Source: Zunongwangia sp. ESRF-bin46 (GTDB lineage: Bacteria; Bacteroidota; Bacteroidia; Flavobacteriales; Flavobacteriaceae). From it: a stretch of 64,000 nt of DNA. This document shows, one piece after another, positions 44,025-52,728 of this stretch. Each line of letters starts with the position of its first letter. The stretch's first letter is position 1. Where the stretch lies: contig NTLF01000014.1 in NCBI GenBank assembly GCA_002631855.1, positions 671,951-735,950 of the forward strand, given 5' to 3'. The position numbers were made by a program, and so were the translations under genes. Under the pieces are notes generated by a model. That model was not told the origin of the DNA. It did not search any database and was given only the letters and a program-made list of their open reading frames with translations.

Positions 44025-44058
44025 CTAAATGAAAATTTCTTAAGGCTCAATATTACAT

Positions 44059-44089
44059 TTGACAGTATAATAATCTTAAATACTGTCAA
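44059..44089 (+). promoter_or_regulatory. Perfect 10-bp inverted repeat over the promoter of the HTH gene
   Basis: TTGACAGTAT (44059-44068) and ATACTGTCAA (44080-44089) end 3 nt before the ATG at 44093. The -7-like TACATTTG (44054-44061) overlaps the left arm. It fits an operator for self-repression, or an RNA hairpin that covers the start codon. Confidence 0.6.
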
Positions 44090-44092
44090 GTT

Positions 44093-44413
44093 ATGAACAA
44101 CCCTAAATTAATGCTTATCACAGATCAAGGAGTACAAGAGTTTGTTCCAAAGTCTATTTTGGACAAAATGATTTCCAGTCATCAAAAAGAAAATCTTATA
44201 GATGATAAAAATGACTCTAACTTAAAAGAAGAGCAGTTGGTAAAAAAGCTCTACACCATGGCACAGGTAATAAAAATCTTTATGACCTCAAGACCTACAA
44301 TTTATGCATGGATAAAAAAGGGATTACTACATCCAGTGACCATTGGAGGTCGTGTTTATTTTCGTCCATCAGATATTGACCAATTAATTGATGATCGTGG
44401 AAAAGAGGAATAG
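44093..44413 (+). CDS. Excisionase-like helix-turn-helix protein
   Basis: 106 residues. The C-terminal half is a MerR-type/HTH_17 fold: LYTMAQVIKIFMTSRPTIYAW, IKKGLLHPVTIGGRVYF, RPSDIDQLID. Such proteins in Bacteroidota mobile elements act as excisionases or regulators of mobilisation. The palindrome directly upstream suggests autoregulation. Confidence 0.85.
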   Translation: MNNPKLMLITDQGVQEFVPKSILDKMISSHQKENLIDDKNDSNLKEEQLVKKLYTMAQVIKIFMTSRPTIYAWIKKGLLHPVTIGGRVYFRPSDIDQLIDDRGKEE

Positions 44414-44716
44414 TTTCTTCCCCTTTCTAAAATCAATCAATACTTCAAATTAAAAAGTCCAGCCCGGGATGACTTTTTAAATGTTTAAAATAATTTCAAA
44501 ATAGAACAATCCAGACCTTGTAACTCATCTTATTGGAGAATCTTAATAATACAGATAAACCAATCTAAAATTACGTGTTTAAAAATTTTAAATAAGTAAC
44601 AAAAGCTTACTAAATCAACAATGCCTATAAGTAATAGCATTGGTTGAGGTAGCAAGTGGTGTGTTTGTACTACCTGTCGTACGTACAAAAACGGATTATT
44701 CGCTAAAGCTCATACA
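44414..44716. promoter_or_regulatory. Candidate origin of transfer (oriT) region
   Basis: This 303-nt gap lies just upstream of mobC and the relaxase, where oriT is expected. It has an inverted repeat CAATGC...GCATTG (about 44621-44644), then a GT-rich stretch and the self-complementary GTACGTAC within gtcgtacgtac (near 44685). No nic site can be proved. Confidence 0.4.
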
Positions 44717-45049
44717 ATGAAAAATAAAACCGAAAGAATACAATTACGCGTTTCACTTGATGATAAGAATTCCATTGAAAAGATGGCCAGAGGAAAAAAA
44801 ACAACCGTGAGTCATTTAATGGTACATTCAGTTTTAAACAAACCTATTTATATTAAATGGCAACCTGACATTCACGCAGAAGAATTAAAAAAAGAACTCT
44901 CAACCATAGGGCGAAATTTATTTCAATTAGTAAAATTAAGAAGAGTATTTAAGTTTCCTGAAACGATGGCTCTTCAAAACAATATTGATGAAATAGAGAA
45001 AATGATGAAAAAAATAAACCACTATTATGATAGCAAAAGTAATCACTAG
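44717..45049 (+). CDS. mobC: MobC-like plasmid mobilisation accessory protein
   Basis: 110 residues. The N-terminus is a ribbon-helix-helix type domain (TERIQLRVSLDDKNSIEKMA), and the middle LSTIGRNLFQLVKLRR is the conserved MobC segment. MobC assists the relaxase at oriT. The relaxase start codon lies inside this gene (23-nt overlap). Confidence 0.82.
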   Translation: MKNKTERIQLRVSLDDKNSIEKMARGKKTTVSHLMVHSVLNKPIYIKWQPDIHAEELKKELSTIGRNLFQLVKLRRVFKFPETMALQNNIDEIEKMMKKINHYYDSKSNH

Positions 45050-45911
45050 TGGGAGTATAAAGAGCCTTATGAAGTATTTAACCGATAAAGAACATAGTTT
45101 GGTTGATATGAATAGGGTGCTAATGAATGGTTCCTTTGACCCCGTAGTGGAAGAATTTACACGGTTGCAGAAACAGAATATACGTTGTAAATCGCCGAAC
45201 TTTCACATCATCTTATCTTTCGCAAAAGATGAGATTATTACCCCTAAAGTACAGAACGATATTTTACAGGATTTTATAAAACAATTTGTAGGACCTAATC
45301 AAATGTGGGTGGCTATTGAGCATCCAAAATCAAATACTCATCAACACCTTCACATTGCAATGAATAGAATCCAGAGTAATGGTAAAGCACTTTCCAGTTC
45401 TAATACTGCTTATCGCTGTCTTGATATTTGTCGAAAATTAGAAAAGAAATATAATCTTCAGCAGTTATCAAGTTTCAAAGGAGAAAATCAGAATATCAGG
45501 AAGGAGAAATTAAAAGAGATTATCAATGAAACCATCAGAAAAGTATCGGATATGAATGACTTTAAAGTTGAACTGGAGAAACATCAATTCAAGGTGTTGC
45601 AGGCAAGAGGAATTGCCTTTATTGATAAACAATGTGGCGCAAAAATTAAAGGAAGCGATTTAGGTAGAGAATACAGCCTGATGTATATCAAGAGACGGAT
45701 AGAAATGTACAGTGCTCTGAAAACAGAGATGAGTAGTGACACTCAGCAAGTTCAAGAAGGTTTAGAGCCAGAAGGAACATTGATAGCAGATATTGCTAAC
45801 TTCACCGCATTTTTATTAAAGGATAGAACGAGAGGATCCTACCAACAAGAGGAATATGATCCAGAAAAAGAGCGTAAAAAACGAAAGAGACGGCGAGGAC
45901 GAAGAATGTAA
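45027..45911 (+). CDS. mobA: MobA/VirD2-family relaxase
   Basis: 294 residues. The N-terminus (SIKSLMKYLTDKEH) and the His motif THQHLHIAMNRIQ (about 107-119) are the relaxase metal-binding signature. The C-terminus is basic (EKERKKRKRRRGRR). It nicks oriT and leads the strand into a recipient using another element's transfer machinery. The catalytic Tyr cannot be fixed with certainty (candidates include the region around residue 40). It overlaps mobC. Confidence 0.88.
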   Translation: MIAKVITSGSIKSLMKYLTDKEHSLVDMNRVLMNGSFDPVVEEFTRLQKQNIRCKSPNFHIILSFAKDEIITPKVQNDILQDFIKQFVGPNQMWVAIEHPKSNTHQHLHIAMNRIQSNGKALSSSNTAYRCLDICRKLEKKYNLQQLSSFKGENQNIRKEKLKEIINETIRKVSDMNDFKVELEKHQFKVLQARGIAFIDKQCGAKIKGSDLGREYSLMYIKRRIEMYSALKTEMSSDTQQVQEGLEPEGTLIADIANFTAFLLKDRTRGSYQQEEYDPEKERKKRKRRRGRRM

Positions 45912-45934
45912 TAATAACCAAAAAACTAACTATT

Positions 45935-46450
45935 ATGGAATCAGAAAGTAATAAAAGACTAGTAGAAAAAATGGATATAATTGTGCATCATTTCTCTAAA
46001 CTGGAAATTTCCGATCAGAATTTAACAAATGCACTTCAGAGTATTGATACAAGAGAAATAAGCAGTTTAAAAAATGAGTTAAGTTCATTTCCCGAAAAGA
46101 TTAAGGCGTTTAATGAAAAACAGGAGAGTAATTATGAGAAAATACAGATAAGTCAAATGGTTCTTCAAGAATGTATAGATCGCTTATTTAATGATCTACC
46201 GAATGATGGTAAATTTATAAGCGAAATCAATTTTGGTGAAAAAACCTCAAAACGATTTTTAAAATTGGTTTTAGCGATATTTTTGGGGATCTATATTACT
46301 ATTAGCATTGGCTACTTTGGGGCAAGATACTATAAAGAGAGGCCTTATAAAAAAGCATTTGAAAGCTTATATGATATCCCAGGAGAACAATCAAAACATA
46401 TAATGAAAGTTGAATGGGAAAAAGTCAACGGAAATGAATATAAGCGTTAA
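45935..46450 (+). CDS. Membrane protein of the mobilisation operon, unknown
   Basis: 171 residues. The N-terminal two thirds is predicted coiled (KLEISDQNLTNALQSI, ENELSSFPEKIKAFNEK-like), then one TM segment (about 106-126: LVLAIFLGIYITISIGYFG), with a short basic/acidic tail. It lies 23 nt after the relaxase gene, as small TM proteins often do in such operons, possibly linking the relaxosome to the membrane. Confidence 0.65.
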   Translation: MESESNKRLVEKMDIIVHHFSKLEISDQNLTNALQSIDTREISSLKNELSSFPEKIKAFNEKQESNYEKIQISQMVLQECIDRLFNDLPNDGKFISEINFGEKTSKRFLKLVLAIFLGIYITISIGYFGARYYKERPYKKAFESLYDIPGEQSKHIMKVEWEKVNGNEYKR

Positions 46451-46460
46451 AATTAAATAG

Positions 46461-46497
46461 CAAGGGGAATGAAAGTCCAATTTTATTCTCCTTGTTT
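46461..46497 (+). terminator. Hairpin ending the mobilisation operon
   Basis: CAAGGGGAAT and ATTCTCCTTG form a 10-bp stem with one G-U pair, followed by tttat. It sits between the plus-strand operon and the convergent minus-strand gene. Confidence 0.6.
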
Positions 46498-46905
46498 ATC
46501 CAAATTAAAATAATAATCTTTATTCTTACGTAAAACAAATTCGGAATAGTCTCGAGGTAGTTTCAAGGGATCTTCAGTATTTTCACCCTCATCAAAAATA
46601 AAATCTACACAAAGCTCAATATCCCTATCTTTTGATAACTGATTCAAGAGCTCTCTATAATTTTGTTCTAAAAGATTGTGGAACTGTACCATTGCAGATT
46701 TAGAATTATCACAGGAGCCTAGTATTGTTTCTTCTGCAAAGAAATGATTGTCGTATAAAAAGTCTATTGAGTTTTCACCCAGTCCATCAGCAGAACGCCA
46801 TCGCGGAAATGTTAAATCAAGAAAATGAATCATCTCAATATAGATAGGGTCTGTGGTAAAATCTTTTATTTCAAGGCCAGGTGGTAAATCAATGTTTTCA
46901 ATCAT
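46483..46905 (-). CDS. Hypothetical acidic protein
   Basis: 140 residues, strongly acidic with no TM segment (ENIDLPPGLEIKDF, IDFLYDNHFFAEE). No family recognised. It lies 21 nt downstream of another unknown minus-strand gene, both divergent from an XRE gene; this resembles a small regulated pair with an HTH controller. Confidence 0.6.
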   Translation of the reverse strand: MIENIDLPPGLEIKDFTTDPIYIEMIHFLDLTFPRWRSADGLGENSIDFLYDNHFFAEETILGSCDNSKSAMVQFHNLLEQNYRELLNQLSKDRDIELCVDFIFDEGENTEDPLKLPRDYSEFVLRKNKDYYFNLDKQGE

Positions 46906-46926
46906 CTTATGTTATTTTTTGTACTA

Positions 46927-47394
46927 CTATTTGTGTTCCTTTTTGTACTCTTCTTTAAGAATATTTAGCATATTATAAAATGGAGTGTTTTCAGAGAAAG
47001 AGGTTATATTTGATTCTTGTATAATTTTGGAAATCACTCTAGGATGCGATTGTGTTTTGTTATAGATTTTTGCATAATATTCCTTAATCCCTTTTAAATT
47101 TATTCTTTCTTTTTTAAAGATAGAATTATTTTTTAGGTTTTTTAAAATTGGGGAACAATCTTCTTTTGGGACACGCTTTAAGGTGCCCTCTTTAAATCTC
47201 TTTGTAATTTCTACAGATGCAATATGGGTGGCTTTATTATACATTTTTAAATGAATAGGGGCGTTTTCAGAAAATTGACTATTTGTCTCTGATCTCAATT
47301 TTTCTAAATAAAAATAAAATGCCTGTATGGAAGAATAGCCGCTAAGCATATCGGCAACCATCTTATCTATATGTTTTAATTGGTCAGAGGTCAT
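46927..47394 (-). CDS. Hypothetical basic helical protein
   Basis: 155 residues, basic and Lys/Asn-rich, helical (AFYFYLEKLRSETNSQF, NMLNILKEEYKKEHK). No family recognised. It starts 141 nt from the divergent XRE gene, and the palindromic site between them could regulate both. Confidence 0.6.
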   Translation of the reverse strand: MTSDQLKHIDKMVADMLSGYSSIQAFYFYLEKLRSETNSQFSENAPIHLKMYNKATHIASVEITKRFKEGTLKRVPKEDCSPILKNLKNNSIFKKERINLKGIKEYYAKIYNKTQSHPRVISKIIQESNITSFSENTPFYNMLNILKEEYKKEHK

Positions 47395-47480
47395 TTTTCA
47401 GTCAATATATATGTGGTGTTTTATTTATAATCAGTAATCTTTATACATCCGTAAAAGCCTAAAACAATTTCAAATATAAT

Positions 47481-47506
47481 AAAATATAGCATATTTGCTA
47501 TATTTT
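47481..47506. promoter_or_regulatory. Perfect 11-bp palindromic operator
   Basis: AAAATATAGCA (47481-47491) and TGCTATATTTT (47496-47506) surround TATT. It is in the divergent gap between the 155-residue gene and the XRE gene, an ideal operator for that regulator. Confidence 0.65.
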
Positions 47507-47530
47507 AAAATACTACAACTTCTGAAATTG

Positions 47531-47548
47531 CTTGAGTGAAAACTCAAG
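47531..47548 (+). promoter_or_regulatory. Hairpin across the XRE start codon
   Basis: CTTGAGT (47531-47537) and ACTCAAG (47542-47548) flank gaaa. The GTG start at 47536 lies in the left arm, so folding of the mRNA would block initiation. Confidence 0.45.
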
Positions 47549-47760
47549 AGGATAAAATATTTGTGAAAAAGTTTGGCAAGAACCTTCGTAAGGTTCGAAA
47601 ATCCAAAAATATATCAATGACAAAACTTGCCTTTGATTCAGGTTTAGAGTATTCTCAAATCAGCAGAATAGAATTGGGTCAAATAAACACCTCCATTGCA
47701 GCCGTTAATAGTATTGCGTTGGCTTTGAAGATTAAAACTAAGGAGTTGTTTGATTTTTAA
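47536..47760 (+). CDS. XRE-family HTH regulator
   Basis: 74 residues, GTG start. The HTH_3 fold is complete: GKNLRKVRKSKNISMTKLAF, SGLEYSQISRIELGQINTSI, LALKIKTKELFDF. It resembles controller or mobile-element repressors. Palindromes upstream and at the start codon suggest autoregulation. Confidence 0.88.
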   Translation: MKTQEDKIFVKKFGKNLRKVRKSKNISMTKLAFDSGLEYSQISRIELGQINTSIAAVNSIALALKIKTKELFDF

Positions 47761-47940
47761 TTTAAGAAGATAGGAGTATTAATTTGTAGATCTGATTAAT
47801 CTCAATAGGTATTTAAATTCAATATTTTTATGTTTAGTATAATTGTCCATTTATCAAGGAAGGGTTAAGGTGTATTCATTATTTCAAATAAGTAATTATG
47901 AGGTAATTAAAATTTTACAAAAAAAATACAATTAAAAAGA

Positions 47941-49077
47941 TTATAATTTAAATAAATCATAACCAACACCAATCCCTAACCAGGGTTTTCCGTCATATAT
48001 CCAAGACTCAGCAACACGTCCTACGCCCTTGTCAATACCACCAAAAAGACCCACACTTATTTTATTCCAGCTTTTTACATACCCAACCCCAAAACTAATC
48101 GTTCCAAAAGTCCCTTCTCTATCACCTTGCGGTTGGTCTAAAGTAATATCAGTATTGGTCGACTTTAATTCAACAGCAGAAGAACCTATAAAAGCACCTA
48201 TAGTATTTTTTGAGGTAAACGTCCGATTACCAATTTTTTTACGATGAGTAAATTGTGTTTTTCCCCAGGTCCACCCACCAAAAAAAGCAAGGTTTACAGA
48301 AGTACTAAATTCCTCACTTTTTATACTTATTTCCATAGGATTATTCTCATCAGAAGTATCAATTGCATCCCTATCATTTCTAAATCGATATTTCAATGGA
48401 ATTGTTATTGCTGTTAATGTGACCTCAGTAAACTTAAATTTCGCAGTATGGTCATCAGGTATTTCGTAGAATAATATCTCCCTCGTTTCTTTAGATTTGT
48501 TTAAATCATTATCTTCAGATGTAATAGTTTCTTTTTTATCATCGTCATCAATTCGCACTATTGTCTTTTTTATGCCTTCTTGTGCCTGATCGGTTGTACC
48601 TTCTTTAAAAGGCCATAAATTCACGTAAAGCTTATCGTCCTCAAATAACAAACCAGCTTTATAAATTATGTCATTTTTTATAGAAATGCCGAAAGTCCCA
48701 GCTCTTAGCTTTTCTTTCATACCTATCAACTTTTTAGTATCAAGATTATTAAAATTGGTCTTATCAATAATGTAAACATTGCCAGCACAATCTTTCAATT
48801 CAATTGATGGCACTATACCATCGGCAACAAGCTTAAATTTATCATCGATTTTCTTTTTGTTCTCAGCAGATAAATCATCATAAGAAGAACATTTCTCTTT
48901 CATTAAAAACTTAACCTTGGCTTTCTGTTTATCCGTAAGGTTATCAAAATCATACTGATTCGTTTTGTCATTCAAAAAGTCAATGAAGTTAGTAACCTTG
49001 TAATTTTTATAAAGCGTCTCTTGTCCAAAACACGTACAGGATAGCCCTAATAAAAAAAGTAAGTATAAGTTTCTCAT
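47941..49077 (-). CDS. Secreted / outer-membrane beta-barrel-like protein
   Basis: 378 residues. A signal peptide covers about 1-18 (LLFLLGLSCTCFGQ). The N-terminal domain (about 20-190) is charged and may be soluble; the rest has alternating hydrophobic/Gly patterns (SVNLAFFGGWTWGKT, GTISFGVGYVKSWNKISVGLFGG, WLGIGVGYDLF) ending in a Phe-Lys-Leu C-terminus, typical of small outer-membrane barrels. No ligand known. It separates the mobile module from the restriction operon. Confidence 0.7.
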   Translation of the reverse strand: MRNLYLLFLLGLSCTCFGQETLYKNYKVTNFIDFLNDKTNQYDFDNLTDKQKAKVKFLMKEKCSSYDDLSAENKKKIDDKFKLVADGIVPSIELKDCAGNVYIIDKTNFNNLDTKKLIGMKEKLRAGTFGISIKNDIIYKAGLLFEDDKLYVNLWPFKEGTTDQAQEGIKKTIVRIDDDDKKETITSEDNDLNKSKETREILFYEIPDDHTAKFKFTEVTLTAITIPLKYRFRNDRDAIDTSDENNPMEISIKSEEFSTSVNLAFFGGWTWGKTQFTHRKKIGNRTFTSKNTIGAFIGSSAVELKSTNTDITLDQPQGDREGTFGTISFGVGYVKSWNKISVGLFGGIDKGVGRVAESWIYDGKPWLGIGVGYDLFKL

Positions 49078-49209
49078 AATGATTGTTTTATATCTGCAAG
49101 TTAATATTATATTCTTAAGACTATATACCCTTTATTGGGTATTTTTTTAATAAGACATCGAATGGTAAATAAGTGCTGGTAAATAAGTATTGTTAAAATT
49201 TAGTTAGAT

Positions 49210-49237
49210 TTGACAAATAGATTCAAGTCTAATTTTG
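49210..49237 (+). promoter_or_regulatory. Promoter of the restriction-controller gene
   Basis: TTG (49210-49212) and TAATTTTG (49230-49237) are spaced by 17 nt. The ATG at 49243 lies 6 nt after the -7 box, so the mRNA may be leaderless. This excludes the TTG at 49210 as a start codon. Confidence 0.55.
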
Positions 49238-49242
49238 GAATT

Positions 49243-49497
49243 ATGCATTTTGGCGAAAAGATAAGACAACTAAGAGAGGATATAGGCCTGTTGATACTTG
49301 AGCTTACTGCTAAGGCAGAAATTGATACAGCCCTATTAAGCAAAATTGAGAGGAGTAATAGAGTTGCAACTTTTCAACAAGTTATAAGTATCTCTAATGC
49401 TTTGAACATAAAATTTAAAGAACTAATTAAGTTTTGGTTAGCAAATCAAATAACGCAGTTGATACTTAAAGAACCCAACGCAAAAGAAGTTTCATAA
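49243..49497 (+). CDS. XRE-family HTH protein, possible RM controller
   Basis: 84 residues from ATG 49243 (MHFGEKIRQLRED). HTH_3 fold: LLILELTAKAEIDTALLSKI, ERSNRVATFQQVISISNALN. It lies 47 nt before hsdM on the same strand, like controller (C) proteins of restriction systems that delay restriction relative to methylation. No C-box repeat is evident, so the role is inferred from position. Confidence 0.8.
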   Translation: MHFGEKIRQLREDIGLLILELTAKAEIDTALLSKIERSNRVATFQQVISISNALNIKFKELIKFWLANQITQLILKEPNAKEVS

Positions 49498-49544
49498 TTA
49501 ATATAATAGCAGTTAAAGAATTTTTAAAATCATAGATATACTAA

Positions 49545-51392
49545 ATGCACAATTTTCGAGAAAAAGCAGACCTGATTTGGAAAGTAGCAGATTTATTAAG
49601 GGGTGATTACAAACAATCAGACTATGGCAAGGTAATTTTACCCTTCACAGTACTTAGAAGATTAGATTGCGTATTAGCACCTACGAAAAAGAAAGTGTTA
49701 GATCAATTGGAGCGTGTCTCAAAACTCAAAGAGGGTGCAAAAGATAAGGTGCTAAATACAGTAGCAGGTTATAATTTCCATAATAGGAGTCAATACGATT
49801 TTGCTAAACTATCCGAAGATCCAGATAATATCGCAAAAAACCTTCGAAATTTCATCAATGGCTTTTCAATGAGTGCTCGTGAAATTTTAGAATACTTCAG
49901 TTTCGACGATCAAATAGACAGACTGGATGACCCTAAAACAGATCTTCTGTATAGAGTTGTGAAAGAATTTAATGCCATAGACCTAACCGATATGTCCAGT
50001 ATGGAAATGGGCTATTGTTTTGAGCATCTTATTCGTAAATTTTCAGAACAATCTAATGAAACCGCAGGGGAACATTTTACACCTCGTGAAGTAATTAGAT
50101 TAATGGTTAATCTAATTTTTACCGAAGATCGCGACATTTTAGGTAGAGAAGGTATCGTAAAAACCCTATATGATCCAGCCTGTGGTACAGGCGGTATGTT
50201 ATCAGAATCTGAAACGTACCTTAATGACCTTAATCCAGATGCCAAACTAGAAGTGTTTGGTCAGGAAATAAATCCAGAGTCCTACGCCATCTGTAAATCA
50301 GATATGTTGATAAAGGGTCAAAATCCAAGCAATATAAAATTTGGTAACACCTTTACGATAGATGGCCTACCTAATGAGAAGTTTGATTATATGCTATCCA
50401 ACCCCCCATTTGGTGTAGATTGGAAAAAAGCCTCAAAAATTATAAAGGCGGAAGCAGAAAACAAAGGGTTTTCTGGTCGCTTTGGTGCCGGCACACCGCG
50501 CATAAATGATGGTTCACTACTCTTTCTTCAGCATATGATGAGCAAACTTAAAAAAAGTGGTAGCCGTATAGGGATAGTTTTTAATGGCTCACCTCTATTT
50601 TCTGGCTCGGCTGGTAGTGGCGAAAGTAACATTCGTCAATGGCTCATTGAAGAAGACTACGTAGAGGCAATCGTGGCACTTCCAGACCAACTATTTTATA
50701 ATACAGGAATAAGTACATACGTATGGATTTTAACAAATCATAAGTCAGAAACTCGAAAAGGTCATATTCAATTAATCAACGCTACAGGTGATAAAGATGA
50801 AGAACTGATAAAAGAAGGAAAACTGGAAATCAACCGCTTTTGGGAAAAACAAACGCCTTCTTTGGGGAGCAAGCGTAAACGAATTGCCGAAAATGGAAAT
50901 TCTAAAGGCGTCGGGTACATTACACAGCTTTTTGGGCGATACGATGAATTTTACAATTACACTTTTTCCAAAGAAGAGGTAGAAGAGCCAGAGGGAAACG
51001 AATTCGTTAAAATCTATCCCAATGACTATTTCGGGTACTGGAGGGTTCAAGTGTTGCGCCCTAAATTAAAAAATGGAAATCCTATAAAAACTAAGTCTGG
51101 CGAATTTAAAGCAGATCCAGACTGGAAAGATTATGAGAATATACCGTTTTTGTTTGAAGAACGTGATGGCACACTAAGGCCACAAACCATAAAAAAATAT
51201 ATGGATAGAGAGGTACGCCCACACGTACCCAATGCTTGGGTAGATGACAAAAAAACAAAAATTGGTTATGAGATCAATCTCAACCGTTATTTCTATGAGT
51301 TTAAGCCACTACGTGATTTAGCCGATATTAAAGATGAAATTCTGGCACTTGAGAAACAAACGATTGAGGATGAAAAAACGGTACTCGAATGA
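49545..51392 (+). CDS. hsdM: Type I restriction-modification DNA methyltransferase subunit
   Basis: 615 residues. The N-terminal helical HsdM domain contains FREKADLIWKVADLLRGDY; the SAM motif I is DPACGTGGML (about 210-219) and the catalytic NPPF motif is SNPPFGVDWKK (about 284-294), which marks N6-adenine methylation. GEHFTPREVIRLM is typical of HsdM. It overlaps hsdS by 4 nt. Together with HsdS it methylates the host recognition site and directs HsdR to foreign DNA. Confidence 0.97.
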   Translation: MHNFREKADLIWKVADLLRGDYKQSDYGKVILPFTVLRRLDCVLAPTKKKVLDQLERVSKLKEGAKDKVLNTVAGYNFHNRSQYDFAKLSEDPDNIAKNLRNFINGFSMSAREILEYFSFDDQIDRLDDPKTDLLYRVVKEFNAIDLTDMSSMEMGYCFEHLIRKFSEQSNETAGEHFTPREVIRLMVNLIFTEDRDILGREGIVKTLYDPACGTGGMLSESETYLNDLNPDAKLEVFGQEINPESYAICKSDMLIKGQNPSNIKFGNTFTIDGLPNEKFDYMLSNPPFGVDWKKASKIIKAEAENKGFSGRFGAGTPRINDGSLLFLQHMMSKLKKSGSRIGIVFNGSPLFSGSAGSGESNIRQWLIEEDYVEAIVALPDQLFYNTGISTYVWILTNHKSETRKGHIQLINATGDKDEELIKEGKLEINRFWEKQTPSLGSKRKRIAENGNSKGVGYITQLFGRYDEFYNYTFSKEEVEEPEGNEFVKIYPNDYFGYWRVQVLRPKLKNGNPIKTKSGEFKADPDWKDYENIPFLFEERDGTLRPQTIKKYMDREVRPHVPNAWVDDKKTKIGYEINLNRYFYEFKPLRDLADIKDEILALEKQTIEDEKTVLE

Positions 51393-52723
51393 TGCAACCA
51401 TATGATACATATAAAGACAGCGGTATTGATTGGGTCGAAAGAATTCCAAATGATTGGAAAACTATAAGACTTGCAGTTTTAGGGAGTTTTTACAAAGGGA
51501 AAGGTGTAGCTAAATCTGACATTGAGATGGTTGGTAATCAAGTCATTTTATATGGTGACATTTACACCAAATATAGTTTGTCAGTTGATTCTTTTGAAAG
51601 AAGAATTCCTGATGAAGTATCAAAGAAATCATTTTTGATAAAATCAAATGATTTGTTATTTACTGCATCCGGCGAAACCAAAGAGGAAATAGGTAAAGCT
51701 CTGGCATTTCAAGGGGAAGATGAGGCTTATGCAGGTGGTGATGTGATTATCTTTCGCCAGAATGAGATTGATGCTAAATATTTAAGCTATTTATTCAATT
51801 CCTATAAAATTGCAGAGCAGAAAGCCAAATTATCCAAAGGTGAAATAGTTGTTCATATTTATTCAAGCCAACTTAGAGACATTAAGTTTCCATTACCAGA
51901 AAATAATGTTATAGAAAATTTATTAATCTATCTCGACCAAAAAACAGAACAAATAGACCGCATCATTAAAGCCAAACAAAAGCTTATCCAGCTATATGAG
52001 GAAGATAAACAGTTAATCATTAATGAATTGGTTACAGGTAAAAAAGTGCTTATTAATGGCAAGCTTGAATTGCCAAAAAAAACTAAAGATTCTGAAACAA
52101 AGTGGCTCGGTCGGATTCCAGAAGATTGGAGTCATAGTTCGTTAAAATGGTATTCGAAAATATATTCGGGAGGTACACCTTCTAAATCAGTGCTTTCTTA
52201 TTGGTTTGCAGGGGATATTCCCTGGTTAAATTCTGGAACAGTTAATCAGTTTATAATTACAGAGCCGTCAAATTATATAACTGAAGAAGGACTTAATAAT
52301 TCGAGTGCAAAATGGATTCCCAAAGGTGCGTTGGTTATGGCTCTGGCGGGTCAAGGTAAAACTAAAGGAATGGTAGGGATGGTCACATTTAAAACTACTT
52401 GTAACCAATCTTTAGGAGTCATAGTTCCAAATAGTAAAGTAAACAACAAATTTTTATTGTATTATTTAAATGACAACTATCAAAATATCAGAAATTTAGC
52501 AGGTGGTGATAAAAGAGATGGAATTAATTTAGAAATGATTGGAGGTATTAAAATTCCTTTACCCGATATAGAAATTCAAGAGGAGGTTGTTACAAGCATT
52601 GAAGAAAAGTTATCTCATATAGATTTCAAAATTCAAAATTCATTGAAACTGATATCCCTTTTGAAAGAGTATCGTACAACACTTATAAACGATGTTGTTA
52701 CAGGTAAAATTAAAATAAGTTAA
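51389..52723 (+). CDS. hsdS: Type I restriction-modification specificity subunit
   Basis: 444 residues with two target-recognition domains in tandem: DWKTIRLAVLGSFYKGKGVA starts the first, DWSHSSLKWYSKIYSGGTPS the second. Each is followed by a conserved helical spacer (YLDQKTEQIDRIIKAKQKLI, then SIEEKLSHIDFKIQNSLKLI), which sets the gap between half-sites. Both halves are complete, so the recognition sequence is bipartite. It starts inside the end of hsdM. Confidence 0.95.
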   Translation: MMQPYDTYKDSGIDWVERIPNDWKTIRLAVLGSFYKGKGVAKSDIEMVGNQVILYGDIYTKYSLSVDSFERRIPDEVSKKSFLIKSNDLLFTASGETKEEIGKALAFQGEDEAYAGGDVIIFRQNEIDAKYLSYLFNSYKIAEQKAKLSKGEIVVHIYSSQLRDIKFPLPENNVIENLLIYLDQKTEQIDRIIKAKQKLIQLYEEDKQLIINELVTGKKVLINGKLELPKKTKDSETKWLGRIPEDWSHSSLKWYSKIYSGGTPSKSVLSYWFAGDIPWLNSGTVNQFIITEPSNYITEEGLNNSSAKWIPKGALVMALAGQGKTKGMVGMVTFKTTCNQSLGVIVPNSKVNNKFLLYYLNDNYQNIRNLAGGDKRDGINLEMIGGIKIPLPDIEIQEEVVTSIEEKLSHIDFKIQNSLKLISLLKEYRTTLINDVVTGKIKIS

Positions 52724-52728
52724 TAAAT

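Larger units (their letters stand above)
42600..47760. mobile_element. Mobilisable-element module (relaxase, MobC, excisionase-like HTH)
   Basis: It contains two unknown coupled genes, an excisionase-like HTH, MobC, a MobA-type relaxase, a TM protein and XRE control genes with palindromic operators. This is typical of integrative mobilisable elements of Bacteroidota. No integrase, no type IV secretion genes and no clear ends are visible, so limits are approximate. Confidence 0.55.
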
